From contig NCEA01000001.1 of the NCBI GenBank assembly GCA_002280515.1, positions 41,762 through 105,761 on the forward strand: a stretch of DNA of 64,000 nucleotides, written 5' to 3'. A program made the position numbers and the translations under genes. The DNA comes from Rhodobacterales bacterium 32-67-9 (lineage in GTDB: Bacteria; Pseudomonadota; Alphaproteobacteria; Rhodobacterales; Rhodobacteraceae). The notes under the pieces are model-generated. The model was not told where the DNA came from and made no database searches. It saw nothing but the letters and a program-made list of their open reading frames with translations. Below, piece by piece: positions 52,777 through 61,247 of this stretch; positions within the stretch are counted from its first letter, which is position 1, and each line of letters opens with the position of its first letter.

Positions 52777-52944
52777 ATGGAATTGCCGAAGCAGATGAAT
52801 GCCGGCTCCGAACAGCCGCGCCGTCAGACGCAGCAAGGGCAGAGCGAGGACGCCCCGCAACGCCGCAAGCAGAATTCCCAGGTGGCGGAAACCGCCTCGG
52901 AGCAGATGCAGGCGACCCATTTCAGCGACTGGGCCTCGATCTGA
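52777..52944 (+). CDS. Small hypothetical protein (55 residues)
   Basis: Not a known family. The frame starts MELPKQMNAGSEQPRRQTQQ and ends ATHFSDWASI. The product is very polar, Gln-rich, with no membrane segment or cysteine. Support for it as a gene comes from GGGAAGGAAGAGACCG directly before the ATG, a plausible promoter, a clean stop, and isolation between two unrelated genes. The strong leader palindrome hints at regulation. The function is unknown. Confidence 0.6.
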   Translation: MELPKQMNAGSEQPRRQTQQGQSEDAPQRRKQNSQVAETASEQMQATHFSDWASI

Positions 52945-52997
52945 GCCTTTTCGCCCCGGATCGGGACGGCTAGTCTGAGGCTCCGCAGGGAGCCCCG

Positions 52998-53348
52998 ATG
53001 TCCGACCCCGTCTCGACCATCCCCAATCTCGGCCCCGCCTCGGAGGCAGCCTTCGCCCGCGCCGGCATCCATTCGGCCGAGGAGTTGCGCGCGCTCGGGG
53101 CGGACGCGGCCTATCTGAAGCTCCTGCAAGCGGGCACGCGACCGCATTTCATCGGCTATTACGTTCTGGTCATGGGCCTTCAGGGCCGGCCCTGGAATGA
53201 TTGCCAGGGCGCCGAGAAGGCCGCCCTGCGCAAGAGTTTCGACGCGCTGAAGGCAAGCGCCGCCGCCACGCCCTCAAAAGACAAGGACCGCGCCCGGCTG
53301 GACGCGGTCCTCGACGAGATCGGGCTTATCGCCAGGCGGCCGGGTTGA
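52998..53348 (+). CDS. TfoX C-terminal domain protein
   Basis: A 116-residue protein consisting of the TfoX/Sxy C-terminal domain alone. It starts MSDPVSTIPNLGPASEAAFA and continues RAGIHSAEELRALGADAAYL, the helix-hairpin-helix-like segment of the domain. The full-length competence regulator has an additional N-terminal domain that is absent here. Stand-alone copies are common in Alphaproteobacteria and have no proven function. The ATG follows AGGGAGCCCCG. Confidence 0.82.
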   Translation: MSDPVSTIPNLGPASEAAFARAGIHSAEELRALGADAAYLKLLQAGTRPHFIGYYVLVMGLQGRPWNDCQGAEKAALRKSFDALKASAAATPSKDKDRARLDAVLDEIGLIARRPG

Positions 53349-53391
53349 GCCCGAAGGGAGTGCGGCCCCGGAGGCGCGGAACCGTCCGGTG

Positions 53392-53814
53392 TCAGCCGAC
53401 GAGTTCGAGGCCCGAGAAGAAATAGGCGATCTCGACCGCGGCGGTTTCCGGTGCGTCGGAGCCGTGGACCGAGTTTTCCCCGACCGAGAGGGCGAATTCC
53501 TTGCGGATCGTGCCGTCGGCCGCGTTGGCGGGGTTGGTGGCGCCCATCACTTCGCGGTTCTTCGCGATGGCGCTCTCGCCTTCGAGAACTTGCACCACGA
53601 CCGGCTCGGAGGCCATGAATTCGCAGAGCTCGCTGTAGAAGGGCCGCTCCTTGTGGACCTCGTAGAACTTGCCGGCCTGGGCGAGGCTGAGGTGGATGCG
53701 CTTCTGCGCGACGATCCTGAGGCCCGCTTCCTCGAACTTGGCGTTGATCTTGCCGGTCAGGTTGCGGCGGGTCGCGTCGGGTTTGATGATGGAAAGCGTG
53801 CGTTCGGTCGCCAT
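53392..53814 (-). CDS. ndk: Nucleoside-diphosphate kinase
   Basis: Balances nucleoside triphosphate pools by phosphate transfer through a histidine. The 140-residue protein starts [20 protein letters not shown]. The active site is [20 protein letters not shown] with His117. Length and motifs are standard. Its leader begins with a short tandem repeat (53850-53884). It is divergent from the ABC-F gene. Confidence 0.97.
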   Translation of the reverse strand: MATERTLSIIKPDATRRNLTGKINAKFEEAGLRIVAQKRIHLSLAQAGKFYEVHKERPFYSELCEFMASEPVVVQVLEGESAIAKNREVMGATNPANAADGTIRKEFALSVGENSVHGSDAPETAAVEIAYFFSGLELVG

Positions 53815-53849
53815 GTCTTATGCCTCTGATCTGGTGCGGCCGGGCCGCG

Positions 53850-53884
53850 TATCGGTTCGGTTTCGGTTCGGTATCGGTTCGGGG
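53850..53884. repeat. Short tandem repeat in the ndk upstream region
   Basis: Three near-identical copies of a unit around TATCGGTTCGGT, i.e. TATCGGTTCGG, TTTCGGTTCGG, TATCGGTTCGGGG, 35-70 bases upstream of ndk. Such repeats can vary in copy number by slippage and would alter promoter spacing. Confidence 0.6.
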
Positions 53885-53937
53885 CGCCTGCTAGCATGGC
53901 GGCGCAGGATTGAAAAGGTGGCGCGGGCGGCGGGGGC

Positions 53938-53974
53938 GGATGCCTCCGGCGGGGATATTTCCGGCAAGATGAAG
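53938..53974. repeat. Repeat-like intergenic sequence upstream of the ABC-F gene
   Basis: The run GGATGCCTCCGGCGGGGATA followed by TTTCCGGCAAGATGAAG resembles an intergenic sequence that, from general familiarity, recurs in many Rhodobacterales genomes. Only one copy is present in this window, so repeat status cannot be shown here. Confidence 0.35.
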
Positions 53975-54020
53975 CCGGGAGTGCTTTCGCAGCCCCGGCG
54001 CCTCTGCTATGCGCCCCGCC

Positions 54021-55865
54021 ATGCTCAGGATTTCCGACATCACCTATTCGGTCGAAGGCCGCCCCCTTTTCGAGGGCGCCTCGGCCGTTGTCCCGACCGG
54101 CCACAAGGTCGGCCTCGTCGGCCAGAACGGCACCGGCAAGACCACGCTCTTCCGGCTGATCCGGGGCGAGTTGGCGCTCGAGGGTGGCGAGATCGCGATG
54201 CCGGCGCGGGCGAAGATCGGCGGCGTGGCGCAGGAGGTGCCGTCGTCCGCGACCTCGCTTCTCGATACGGTGCTCGCCGCCGATACCGAGCGCGCGGCGC
54301 TGATGGCGGAGGCGGAAAGCGCGCAGGATCCGCACCGGATCGCCGAGATCCAGCACCGGCTTGCCGATATCGACGCCTGGTCGGCGGAGGCGCGCGCTTC
54401 GGCGATTCTCAAGGGCCTCGGCTTCGACACCGAGGCGCAGGCGCGGCCCTGTTCGGACTTTTCCGGCGGCTGGCGGATGCGGGTGGCGCTGGCGGGCGTG
54501 CTTTTCGCGCAACCCGACCTTCTTCTCCTCGACGAGCCGACGAACTATCTCGATCTTGAGGGCGCACTCTGGCTCGAAAGCTATCTCGCGAAATATCCCC
54601 ATACGGTGATCATCGTCAGCCATGACCGCGGGCTTTTGAACCGCGCCGTGGGGGCGATCCTGCATCTGGAGAACCGCAAGCTCACGCTCTGGTCGGGGCC
54701 TTACGACCACTTCGCCCGCCAGCGGGCCGCCCTGCGCGCGGCGCAGGCCGCCGAGGCCAAGAAGCAGGAGGCGCGCCGCGCCCATCTGCAAAGCTTCGTC
54801 GACCGGTTCAAGGCCAAGGCCTCGAAAGCCGTGCAGGCGCAGAGCCGGGTGAAGATGCTGGAGAAGATGACGCCGATCCTGGCGCCGGAGGAGGCGAAGA
54901 AGGTGATCTTCACCTTCCCCGAGCCCGAGCAGTTGTCGCCGCCGATCATCACCATGGAGGGCACCGCCGTCGGCTATGACGGCCCGCCCGTGCTGCGCCA
55001 CCTCGACCTGAGGATCGACCAGGACGACCGGATCGCGCTTCTTGGCCGCAACGGTGAGGGGAAGTCGACGCTCTCGAAGCTTCTGGCCGGCAAGCTCGCG
55101 CCCTGCGCCGGCAAGGTGGTGCGGTCATCTAAACTCCGGATCGGTTATTTCGCCCAGCATCAGGTCGACGAGCTTTATCTCGACGAGACACCACTCCAGC
55201 ACATCCTGCGGCTCCGGCCGGCCGAGGGGCAGCCGAAGCTCCGGGCGCGGCTCGCGGGCTTCGGGCTTGGCGCCGATCAGGCCGACACCGTGGTCGGCCG
55301 GCTTTCGGGCGGACAGAAGGCGCGGCTCTCGCTTCTTCTGGCAACGATCGACGCGCCGCATCTCCTGATCCTCGACGAGCCGACCAACCACCTCGACATC
55401 GAAAGCCGCGAGGCTCTGGTGGAGGCGCTGACCGAATATTCCGGCGCGGTGATCCTCGTCAGCCACGACATGCACCTGCTCGGCCTCGTCGCCGACCGGC
55501 TCTGGCTGGTGAAAGGCGGCGCGGTGGCGCCTTATCCGCACGATCTCGACAGCTACCGCAAGGAACTCCTGGCCGGCGACGACGCCGACAAGGCGCCCGA
55601 GAAGCCGAAGGACAAGCCGCCGCGCCCGTCGCGCGACACGGTGCTGGCGCTGAAGTCGGACCTGCGGCGGTCCGAGGAAAGGCTGGCCAAGCTCAACGAG
55701 ATGCGCGACAAGCTTGCGGTGAAGCTGGCCGACCCCGAGCTTTACGAGCGCCCCGGCGAGGCGGTCGTCTGGCAGAAGAAATATGCCGAGGTGATGGAGG
55801 CGCTCGACCGGGCCGAGGCATTGTGGCTCGCGGCGGCGGAAAAGCTCGAAGCGGCGGAGGCGTGA
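54021..55865 (+). CDS. ABC-F family ATPase
   Basis: Soluble ATPase with two ABC domains and no membrane part, 614 residues; members act on ribosomes (EttA, Uup, YheS) or in DNA-related roles. It starts MLRISDITYSVEGRPLFEGA. Domain 1 has GQNGTGKTTLF, FSGGWRMRVALAGVLFAQP and LLLLDEPTNYLDLEGALW. The linker region (about residues 230-300) is Lys/Arg/Ala-rich. Domain 2 has GRNGEGKSTLSK, RLSGGQKARLSLLLATI and LLILDEPTNHLDIESREAL. A C-terminal coiled-coil extension (about 530-614) contains DLRRSEERLAKLNEMRDKLA, as in Uup/YheS. A start 4 codons upstream (54009) is also possible. Confidence 0.9.
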   Translation: MLRISDITYSVEGRPLFEGASAVVPTGHKVGLVGQNGTGKTTLFRLIRGELALEGGEIAMPARAKIGGVAQEVPSSATSLLDTVLAADTERAALMAEAESAQDPHRIAEIQHRLADIDAWSAEARASAILKGLGFDTEAQARPCSDFSGGWRMRVALAGVLFAQPDLLLLDEPTNYLDLEGALWLESYLAKYPHTVIIVSHDRGLLNRAVGAILHLENRKLTLWSGPYDHFARQRAALRAAQAAEAKKQEARRAHLQSFVDRFKAKASKAVQAQSRVKMLEKMTPILAPEEAKKVIFTFPEPEQLSPPIITMEGTAVGYDGPPVLRHLDLRIDQDDRIALLGRNGEGKSTLSKLLAGKLAPCAGKVVRSSKLRIGYFAQHQVDELYLDETPLQHILRLRPAEGQPKLRARLAGFGLGADQADTVVGRLSGGQKARLSLLLATIDAPHLLILDEPTNHLDIESREALVEALTEYSGAVILVSHDMHLLGLVADRLWLVKGGAVAPYPHDLDSYRKELLAGDDADKAPEKPKDKPPRPSRDTVLALKSDLRRSEERLAKLNEMRDKLAVKLADPELYERPGEAVVWQKKYAEVMEALDRAEALWLAAAEKLEAAEA

Positions 55866-55869
55866 GGGT

Positions 55870-56487
55870 TTGGAACCGGCATTCTACATAACCGCCTTCG
55901 TCACGCTCTTCGTGATCATCGACCCGATCGCGCTGGCGCCGCTCTTCGTTGCGCTGACGCAAGGGATGGATGTCGCGCAGCGCCGCGCGGTGGCCTTGCG
56001 CGCCTGCGTCGTCGCCATCGCGCTGATGACGCTCTTCGGGCTGCTCGGCGACAAGATCCTGAGCGTGATCGGCATCTCGATGCCGGCCTTCCGCATCTCC
56101 GGCGGCATCCTTCTGTTCGTCACCGCGCTCGACATGCTCTTCGAACGGCGCACCCAGCGGCGCGAGGGCCAGCATGCCGATCCGCACCACGACCCGTCGG
56201 TGTTTCCGCTCGCCACGCCGCTGATCGCGGGGCCCGGCGCCTTCACCACGATGATCCTGCTGGTCAACAACTCGCCCGCAACGGGGCTTGCCCATACCCT
56301 CGCCATCCACGGCGTGATGATCGCGGTCGTGGCCTGCGCCTTTCTCTTCTTCCTTGCCGCCGGGCTGATCGAGCGTGCCCTCGGCCGCACCGGGATCGTG
56401 GTCATCACCCGGCTTCTCGGCATGCTTCTGGCGGCACTCTCGGTGCAGTTCGTGCTTGACGGCATCAAGGGCACCGGGCTCCTCTGA
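55870..56487 (+). CDS. MarC-family membrane protein
   Basis: Inner-membrane protein of 205 residues with about six hydrophobic helices. The first helices read YITAFVTLFVIIDPIALAPL and the third has FRISGGILLFVTALDMLF. After a His-rich cytoplasmic loop, FPLATPLIAGPGAFTTMILL is the family's conserved Pro/Gly segment. The start codon appears to be TTG at 55870, with GGAGG 9 bases upstream and 4 bases after the ABC-F stop. No in-frame ATG lies near the expected N-terminus. MarC proteins have no established transport function. Confidence 0.85.
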   Translation: MEPAFYITAFVTLFVIIDPIALAPLFVALTQGMDVAQRRAVALRACVVAIALMTLFGLLGDKILSVIGISMPAFRISGGILLFVTALDMLFERRTQRREGQHADPHHDPSVFPLATPLIAGPGAFTTMILLVNNSPATGLAHTLAIHGVMIAVVACAFLFFLAAGLIERALGRTGIVVITRLLGMLLAALSVQFVLDGIKGTGLL

Positions 56488-56490
56488 GCC

Positions 56491-57024
56491 ATGGATTCAA
56501 ACGATCTTCCCCGCCTCGTCTATCTGGTGCTGCTGCTCGCCGTCGTCGGCGGCTATTTCCTGATGGAGAGCCGCCGCAACCTTGGCAAGACCATTGCGAT
56601 CTCGGGCCTTTGGGGCGACATCAGGCGCGGCGCTTTACCGACCGAGGCGGTGGTGCGCGGCGACACGCTCGAAGTGCCGGTGGCCGAGGACGGTCATTTC
56701 TATCTGACGGCGGAGGTGAACGGCACGAAGGTGCTCTTCGTCGTCGATACCGGCGCCTCCGACATCGTGCTGACCGAGCGCGATGCGGAGCGGGTCGGGC
56801 TGAACCCGGCAACACTCAACTACTTCGGCACTGCGATGACGGCGAACGGCCCGGTGGAGACGGCGCCGGTGCGCCTCGGTACGCTGTCGCTGGGCGGTCT
56901 CACCGATACCAACGTGCCGGCGGTGGTAAACGGCGGCGCGCTTGACACTTCTCTTCTGGGGATGAGCTACCTCGGCCGCCACGAGGTCACCTTCACGCGC
57001 GACCGGCTGATCCTGAGGCGTTGA
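56491..57024 (+). CDS. Retropepsin-like clan AA aspartic protease, membrane-anchored
   Basis: A 177-residue protein with an N-terminal membrane helix (LVYLVLLLAVVGGYFLME) and a single aspartic-protease lobe. The catalytic motif is VLFVVDTGASDIVLTERDAE near residue 81, and the second conserved element is TSLLGMSYLGRHEVTFTRD. The single lobe would work as a homodimer, as in retropepsins. It follows the MarC gene by 3 bases. Its last 32 bases overlap the convergent acyltransferase gene. The substrate is unknown. Confidence 0.85.
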   Translation: MDSNDLPRLVYLVLLLAVVGGYFLMESRRNLGKTIAISGLWGDIRRGALPTEAVVRGDTLEVPVAEDGHFYLTAEVNGTKVLFVVDTGASDIVLTERDAERVGLNPATLNYFGTAMTANGPVETAPVRLGTLSLGGLTDTNVPAVVNGGALDTSLLGMSYLGRHEVTFTRDRLILRR

Positions 57025-58063
57025 GGGTCCGGCGGCGCACCGACCGCCACGCTTCCACTGCGAACAGCAGCCCGATTCCGCTGATCACCGCGATACAGCC
57101 GCAAAATGCGAGAAACGCCGGCGTCGACGCGAAGTCCTCGACCGAGGTCAGTTTCCAGAAGATCACGACGACGAATCCGTGCATCAGGTAGATCGGCAAC
57201 GTGGCCCGGCCAAGACGTGTCAGAAGGCCCGGTCCAACCGGCGCTAGCAGGATGAACAGAACCGCGGCCAGCCCCCCAGAGGTGATGGTTGCCACCCGTA
57301 TCAGTGCGGCAGGAACCTGTCCCTGCGCGAAGGCCGCATAAGGGCTGCTTCCGTAGAGCAGTGACAGATCCCAGCCGGCATAGCCGGCAAAGGATGCCAT
57401 CCCGGCAAGCAGCAGGAGTGGACCTGCAGCCCAGACGAATGTCCTCGTTCCGATCCCGGGTACGCTCTTTGCAATCCAGTATCCCGACAGGAACGCCGGA
57501 AAGAAGACCAAGGTCCGAGACAGGCTCAGCGTTCGGTCCACGCCATCGACGTATCCGGCCGCAAGTGCGATGATGATCGCCAGCGGGATCGACACGGCTG
57601 GCTGCAAACGCGCGAAAAGCGGAAACATGGCGCGCCACGCCGCGAGACTGGCGAGAAACCAGAGGATCCAATGCGGCGTCAGAAGACCGCCGACGCGCTC
57701 CGGCGCCAGCTTCGCCAGAAATGGCCAGTAGGCCAGCTGATAGATCACCAGCGGAAACAGCAGCGAGCGCGCAATCCGATCGAGTGTGGTGCCGGCAGGG
57801 GCCGGCCGCGCGACCATTCCGCTGATCATCGCAAAGGCAGGGATATGGAATAGGTAGATTCCGGCATAGACGGCGGAAGCGATACGGTCGGAAAACGTCG
57901 CCACTTCTATCAAGTGGCCCCATATCACCAGCAGGATAAGCATTCCCTTCGCGTTGTCGTAGCGAAGCGTCCTGCCGGTGTCCGGCTTGCCGGGGTGCGC
58001 GAGGCTTGCGCTCTGTGCGTCGGTGCTTTGCAGGCCAGGTCGGGCCAAACGATCTTCGCTCAC
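56993..58063 (-). CDS. Acyltransferase-3 family membrane protein (OpgC/OafA-like)
   Basis: Integral membrane protein of 356 residues with about ten hydrophobic segments. It has the acyltransferase-3 opening RTLRYDNAKGMLILLVIWGH, in which the His near residue 50 is the family's conserved catalytic residue, then YLFHIPAFAMISGMVARP. Members transfer acetyl or succinyl groups to periplasmic glycans or O-antigen. A GTG start at 58063 overlaps the holC stop (GTGA), and GGGG precedes it. Its 3' end overlaps the protease gene. Codon usage looks less extremely GC-biased than its neighbours, and it separates holC from the ABC-F group, suggesting insertion. Confidence 0.8.
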   Translation of the reverse strand: MSEDRLARPGLQSTDAQSASLAHPGKPDTGRTLRYDNAKGMLILLVIWGHLIEVATFSDRIASAVYAGIYLFHIPAFAMISGMVARPAPAGTTLDRIARSLLFPLVIYQLAYWPFLAKLAPERVGGLLTPHWILWFLASLAAWRAMFPLFARLQPAVSIPLAIIIALAAGYVDGVDRTLSLSRTLVFFPAFLSGYWIAKSVPGIGTRTFVWAAGPLLLLAGMASFAGYAGWDLSLLYGSSPYAAFAQGQVPAALIRVATITSGGLAAVLFILLAPVGPGLLTRLGRATLPIYLMHGFVVVIFWKLTSVEDFASTPAFLAFCGCIAVISGIGLLFAVEAWRSVRRRTLNASGSAGRA

Positions 58064-58524
58064 CCCCCATTCTCCGCCTTTTTCTGCCAGCCGCCGCCCT
58101 CCTCGCTCCAGTATTGCGCGGTGATCCCGGCGCCGGTCAGCGCCTTCCACTGTCCCCGCGCCTGGTCGAGCGCGGCCGGGTCGTTGCCGTCGAAGAGGAT
58201 GCAGACCCGCTCCAGCCCGGCGCAGTCGCCGGCCGTCACCTCGGCCCCGTCCACCGCCATCAGGCATTGCGCGCCGTTCGGGATGCCGGTCCCGGTGGTC
58301 AGCAGGATCGGCTGGTCGGCGTCATGCCTGCCGCCCGCGACCCCATGCGGCAGGAAGCTTTCGTCGCCGCCCTGCCAGAGCTTCTGGTCGAGCCAGTCCA
58401 GCCGCGCCGCGTCGGTGCCGCGCACCACGACATGCCAGCCCGCCTGCAACGATTTCGCGAGGAGAAGCGGCAGCGTCGCCTCCAGGGGCGAGCGGGTCAG
58501 ATGATAGAAGAGCGCGGCGCCCAT
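58060..58524 (-). CDS. holC: DNA polymerase III chi subunit
   Basis: Accessory subunit of the clamp loader that links to single-strand binding protein. The 154-residue protein starts MGAALFYHLTRSPLEATLPL with LLAKSLQAGWHVVVRGTDAA. Family features LDWLDQKLWQGGDESFLPHG and PILLTTGTGIPNGAQCLMAV follow, and WKALTGAGITAQYWSEEGGG lies near the C-terminus. It overlaps the pepA stop by one base and runs into the acyltransferase start. The pepA-holC pairing is conserved in proteobacteria. Confidence 0.93.
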   Translation of the reverse strand: MGAALFYHLTRSPLEATLPLLLAKSLQAGWHVVVRGTDAARLDWLDQKLWQGGDESFLPHGVAGGRHDADQPILLTTGTGIPNGAQCLMAVDGAEVTAGDCAGLERVCILFDGNDPAALDQARGQWKALTGAGITAQYWSEEGGGWQKKAENGG

Positions 58525-59993
58525 CAGCCTTCCAGCATGTCGCGCACCAGCCGGTCGAGCGCCATCACCCCCCAGCCGGTCGCCCCCTTCGGCGCCAGCG
58601 TGGTTTCCTTCGGCGGCAGCGCCACCCCGGCGATGTCAAGATGGCACCACGGCACCTCGTCCCTGACGAATCGCCTGAGGAACTGCGCCGCGGTGATCGA
58701 GCCGGCCGGCCGGCCGCAGGAATTCTTCATGTCGGCAAGCCGCGACTTCAGCATCGCGTCATAGGCCGGCCCCATCGGCATCCGCCAGGCGCCCTCTCCC
58801 TCGGCCGCCGCCGCCTTGAGGAAGGCGGCGCACAGCGTGTCGTCGTTGGAAAAGACCCCGGCATTCTCGTGGCCGAGCCCGACGATGATCGCACCGGTCA
58901 GCGTGGCGAGGTTGATCATGCCGGTGGGCTTGAACCGCTCCTGCGCGTACCAGAGCACGTCAGCGAGGACGAGCCGCCCCTCGGCGTCGGTGTTGATGAC
59001 CTCGATCGTGTCACCCTTCATCGAGCGCACGATATCACCCGGCCGCTGCGCCCGCCCGTCCGGCATGTTCTCGACCAGTCCGACGAGGCCGACGACGTTT
59101 GCCTTCGATTTGCGGAGCGCCAGGGTCCGCATGACGCCCGCGACGACGCCGGCGCCACCCATGTCCATCGTCATCTCCTCCATACCCGCGGAGGGCTTGA
59201 TCGAGATGCCGCCGGTATCGAAGACCACGCCCTTGCCGACCAGCGCGAAGGGCGCATCGCCTTTCTTGCCGCCCGTCCACTGCATCACCACGACCTTGGA
59301 GGGGCTTTCGGAGCCCTGCCCCACACCGAGAAGCGCCCGCATCCCGAGCTTTTCCAGCGCCGGTTCCTCCAGCACCTCGACCTCGAGCCCGATCTCGCGC
59401 ATCGCGACGAGGCGGTCGGCGAAATCGCTGGTGGTCAGCACGTTCGCCGGTTCGTTCACCAGGTCGCGGGTGAAGCAGACGCCCTCGGCCAGCGCCGTCA
59501 GCGGGGCGGCCTTGTCCGCCACCGCCTCGGGATCGTCGACGAGCATCGTCACCGGCCCCTTCGCCGGTGTGTCGGCGGTGTGGTAGAGCGAGAAGTCATA
59601 GGCCCGGAGCGTCAGGCCGAAGGCAATGTCGGCGGCGCGCGGATGGTTTGCGGCCAACACGACGGCACCCGCCTCGCCCAGCGCCCGGCCGATCGCGGCC
59701 CCGGCCTTGCGCGCCTCGGCGACGGTAGCGCGGCGCGGCAGCTTCACGAGTTGCACCGCCTCCGCCGTGAGCCCGGAGGGATAGCTGAGGTCGAGCGCCT
59801 CGCCGGTCTTCAGCTTGTCCCAGGCCTTGCCCTCCAGCGCCCGACGGATCGCGCCGCGCGTCGCACGGTCAAGCCGCCTGGCCACCGCGCCGAGCTTGCC
59901 GTCCGGCCCGACCATAAGCGCGACCCGCCCTGCGGCGCCGATCAGGGGATCGAACTCGGTCCTGGCAAAGTGAACGGTCAGCGGCGCTGTCAT
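58524..59993 (-). CDS. pepA: Leucyl aminopeptidase (M17)
   Basis: Cytoplasmic manganese/zinc aminopeptidase of 489 residues. The catalytic domain (about 160-489) has the signature NTDAEGRLVLADVLWYAQER. Metal and active-site segments include ALVGKGVVFDTGGISIKPSA and MTMDMGGAGVVAGVMRTLAL. The N-terminal domain is the usual M17 alpha/beta fold. It is divergent from lptF, with 123 bases between them, and coupled to holC. Confidence 0.95.
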   Translation of the reverse strand: MTAPLTVHFARTEFDPLIGAAGRVALMVGPDGKLGAVARRLDRATRGAIRRALEGKAWDKLKTGEALDLSYPSGLTAEAVQLVKLPRRATVAEARKAGAAIGRALGEAGAVVLAANHPRAADIAFGLTLRAYDFSLYHTADTPAKGPVTMLVDDPEAVADKAAPLTALAEGVCFTRDLVNEPANVLTTSDFADRLVAMREIGLEVEVLEEPALEKLGMRALLGVGQGSESPSKVVVMQWTGGKKGDAPFALVGKGVVFDTGGISIKPSAGMEEMTMDMGGAGVVAGVMRTLALRKSKANVVGLVGLVENMPDGRAQRPGDIVRSMKGDTIEVINTDAEGRLVLADVLWYAQERFKPTGMINLATLTGAIIVGLGHENAGVFSNDDTLCAAFLKAAAAEGEGAWRMPMGPAYDAMLKSRLADMKNSCGRPAGSITAAQFLRRFVRDEVPWCHLDIAGVALPPKETTLAPKGATGWGVMALDRLVRDMLEG

Positions 59994-60116
59994 GGCTTGT
60001 CTCCGGCATGGTTTTGCCGGACCCTACCGCCCACCCCGGCCCTTGGCCAGATATGAGTTTTCCCGACCGCCGGTTTCGGCTAGGGATGGGGCCGAGGCAG
60101 ACAGGAGTGAGACAGG

Positions 60117-61247
60117 GTGTCGAAATTCGACAGATATTTGCTGTCGCAGCTGATGATGCTCTTCGGCTTCTTCGCGCTGATCCTCGTCTCGGTCTACTGG
60201 ATCAACCGGGCGGTCGCGCTCTTCGACCAGCTCATTTCGGACGGGCAGTCGGCCTGGGTGTTCCTTGAATTCACCGCGCTCACCCTGCCGAACGTGATCC
60301 GGCTCGTCCTGCCCGTCGCCGCCTTCGTCGCCTCGGTCTACGTGACCAACCGGCTCTCGGCGGAAAGCGAGCTTGTGGTGATGTCTGCGACCGGGTTCTC
60401 GCCGTTCCGCCTCGCCCGGCCGGTTGTCTATTTCGGCCTCATCGTCACGCTGATGATGGCGATCCTCATGCATGTATTGGTGCCGGCGAGCCGCGCCAAG
60501 CTGTCCGAACGGCGTGGCGAGATCGCCGAGAACGTGGCGGCGCGGTTCCTGACCGAGGGTGCCTTCCTGCATCCGGCCGACGGAATCACCTTCTATATCC
60601 GCAAGATCACGCCCCTCGGCGAATTGCAGGACATCTTCCTCGCCGATGCGCGCATGGCCGACAAGAGCACGATCCACACCGCCGAACGCGCGCTTCTGGT
60701 GAAAAGCGAGGACGGCCCCAAGCTGGTGATGTTCGACGGCATGGCCCAGATCCTCGACGGTACGACCGCGGCGCTCGCGGTCACGCGGTTCGCCGATTTC
60801 TCCTACGATATCGGCGCGCTGATCGGCGCCGGCGCGGAGCGGCCACCGTCGGTGGAGGAGATGCCGACACTGACCCTTTTGCGATCCGACGACGCCGCGG
60901 CAGAAAAGCTGGGCACGACGCGGAGCGAGATGCTCCTCGAAGGTCACGGCCGGCTTTCGCAGCCGTTCCTCGCCCTCGTCGCGGCGCTCATCGGGTTTTC
61001 GACACTTCTCACCGGCGGGTTCAGCCGCTTCGGCCTCTGGCGCCAGATCGGGCTTGCCGTCGGGCTTCTGGTCTTCGTCCAGTTCCTCGCGAACGGCGCG
61101 ACGAGCCTCGTGACCGGGCGCGCGGCGCTCTGGCCGGTGCTTTATGCGCCGATCGTCGCGGGGCTGGCGCTGACCGCGCTGTTCCTGACCATGGCGGGGC
61201 GGGTGCGCCGGGTCCGGCACGGACTGGCCTCGGCGGTGGCGTCATGA
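60117..61247 (+). CDS. lptF: LPS export permease LptF
   Basis: Inner-membrane permease of the LptB2FGC transporter that extracts LPS from the inner membrane. The 376-residue protein starts at GTG (60117): MSKFDRYLLSQLMMLFGFFA, with AGGAG about 12 bases upstream. Six membrane segments flank a large periplasmic beta-jellyroll (about residues 120-265). RLSAESELVVMSATGFSPFR is the coupling region that contacts LptB. It overlaps lptG by 4 bases. Confidence 0.93.
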   Translation: MSKFDRYLLSQLMMLFGFFALILVSVYWINRAVALFDQLISDGQSAWVFLEFTALTLPNVIRLVLPVAAFVASVYVTNRLSAESELVVMSATGFSPFRLARPVVYFGLIVTLMMAILMHVLVPASRAKLSERRGEIAENVAARFLTEGAFLHPADGITFYIRKITPLGELQDIFLADARMADKSTIHTAERALLVKSEDGPKLVMFDGMAQILDGTTAALAVTRFADFSYDIGALIGAGAERPPSVEEMPTLTLLRSDDAAAEKLGTTRSEMLLEGHGRLSQPFLALVAALIGFSTLLTGGFSRFGLWRQIGLAVGLLVFVQFLANGATSLVTGRAALWPVLYAPIVAGLALTALFLTMAGRVRRVRHGLASAVAS

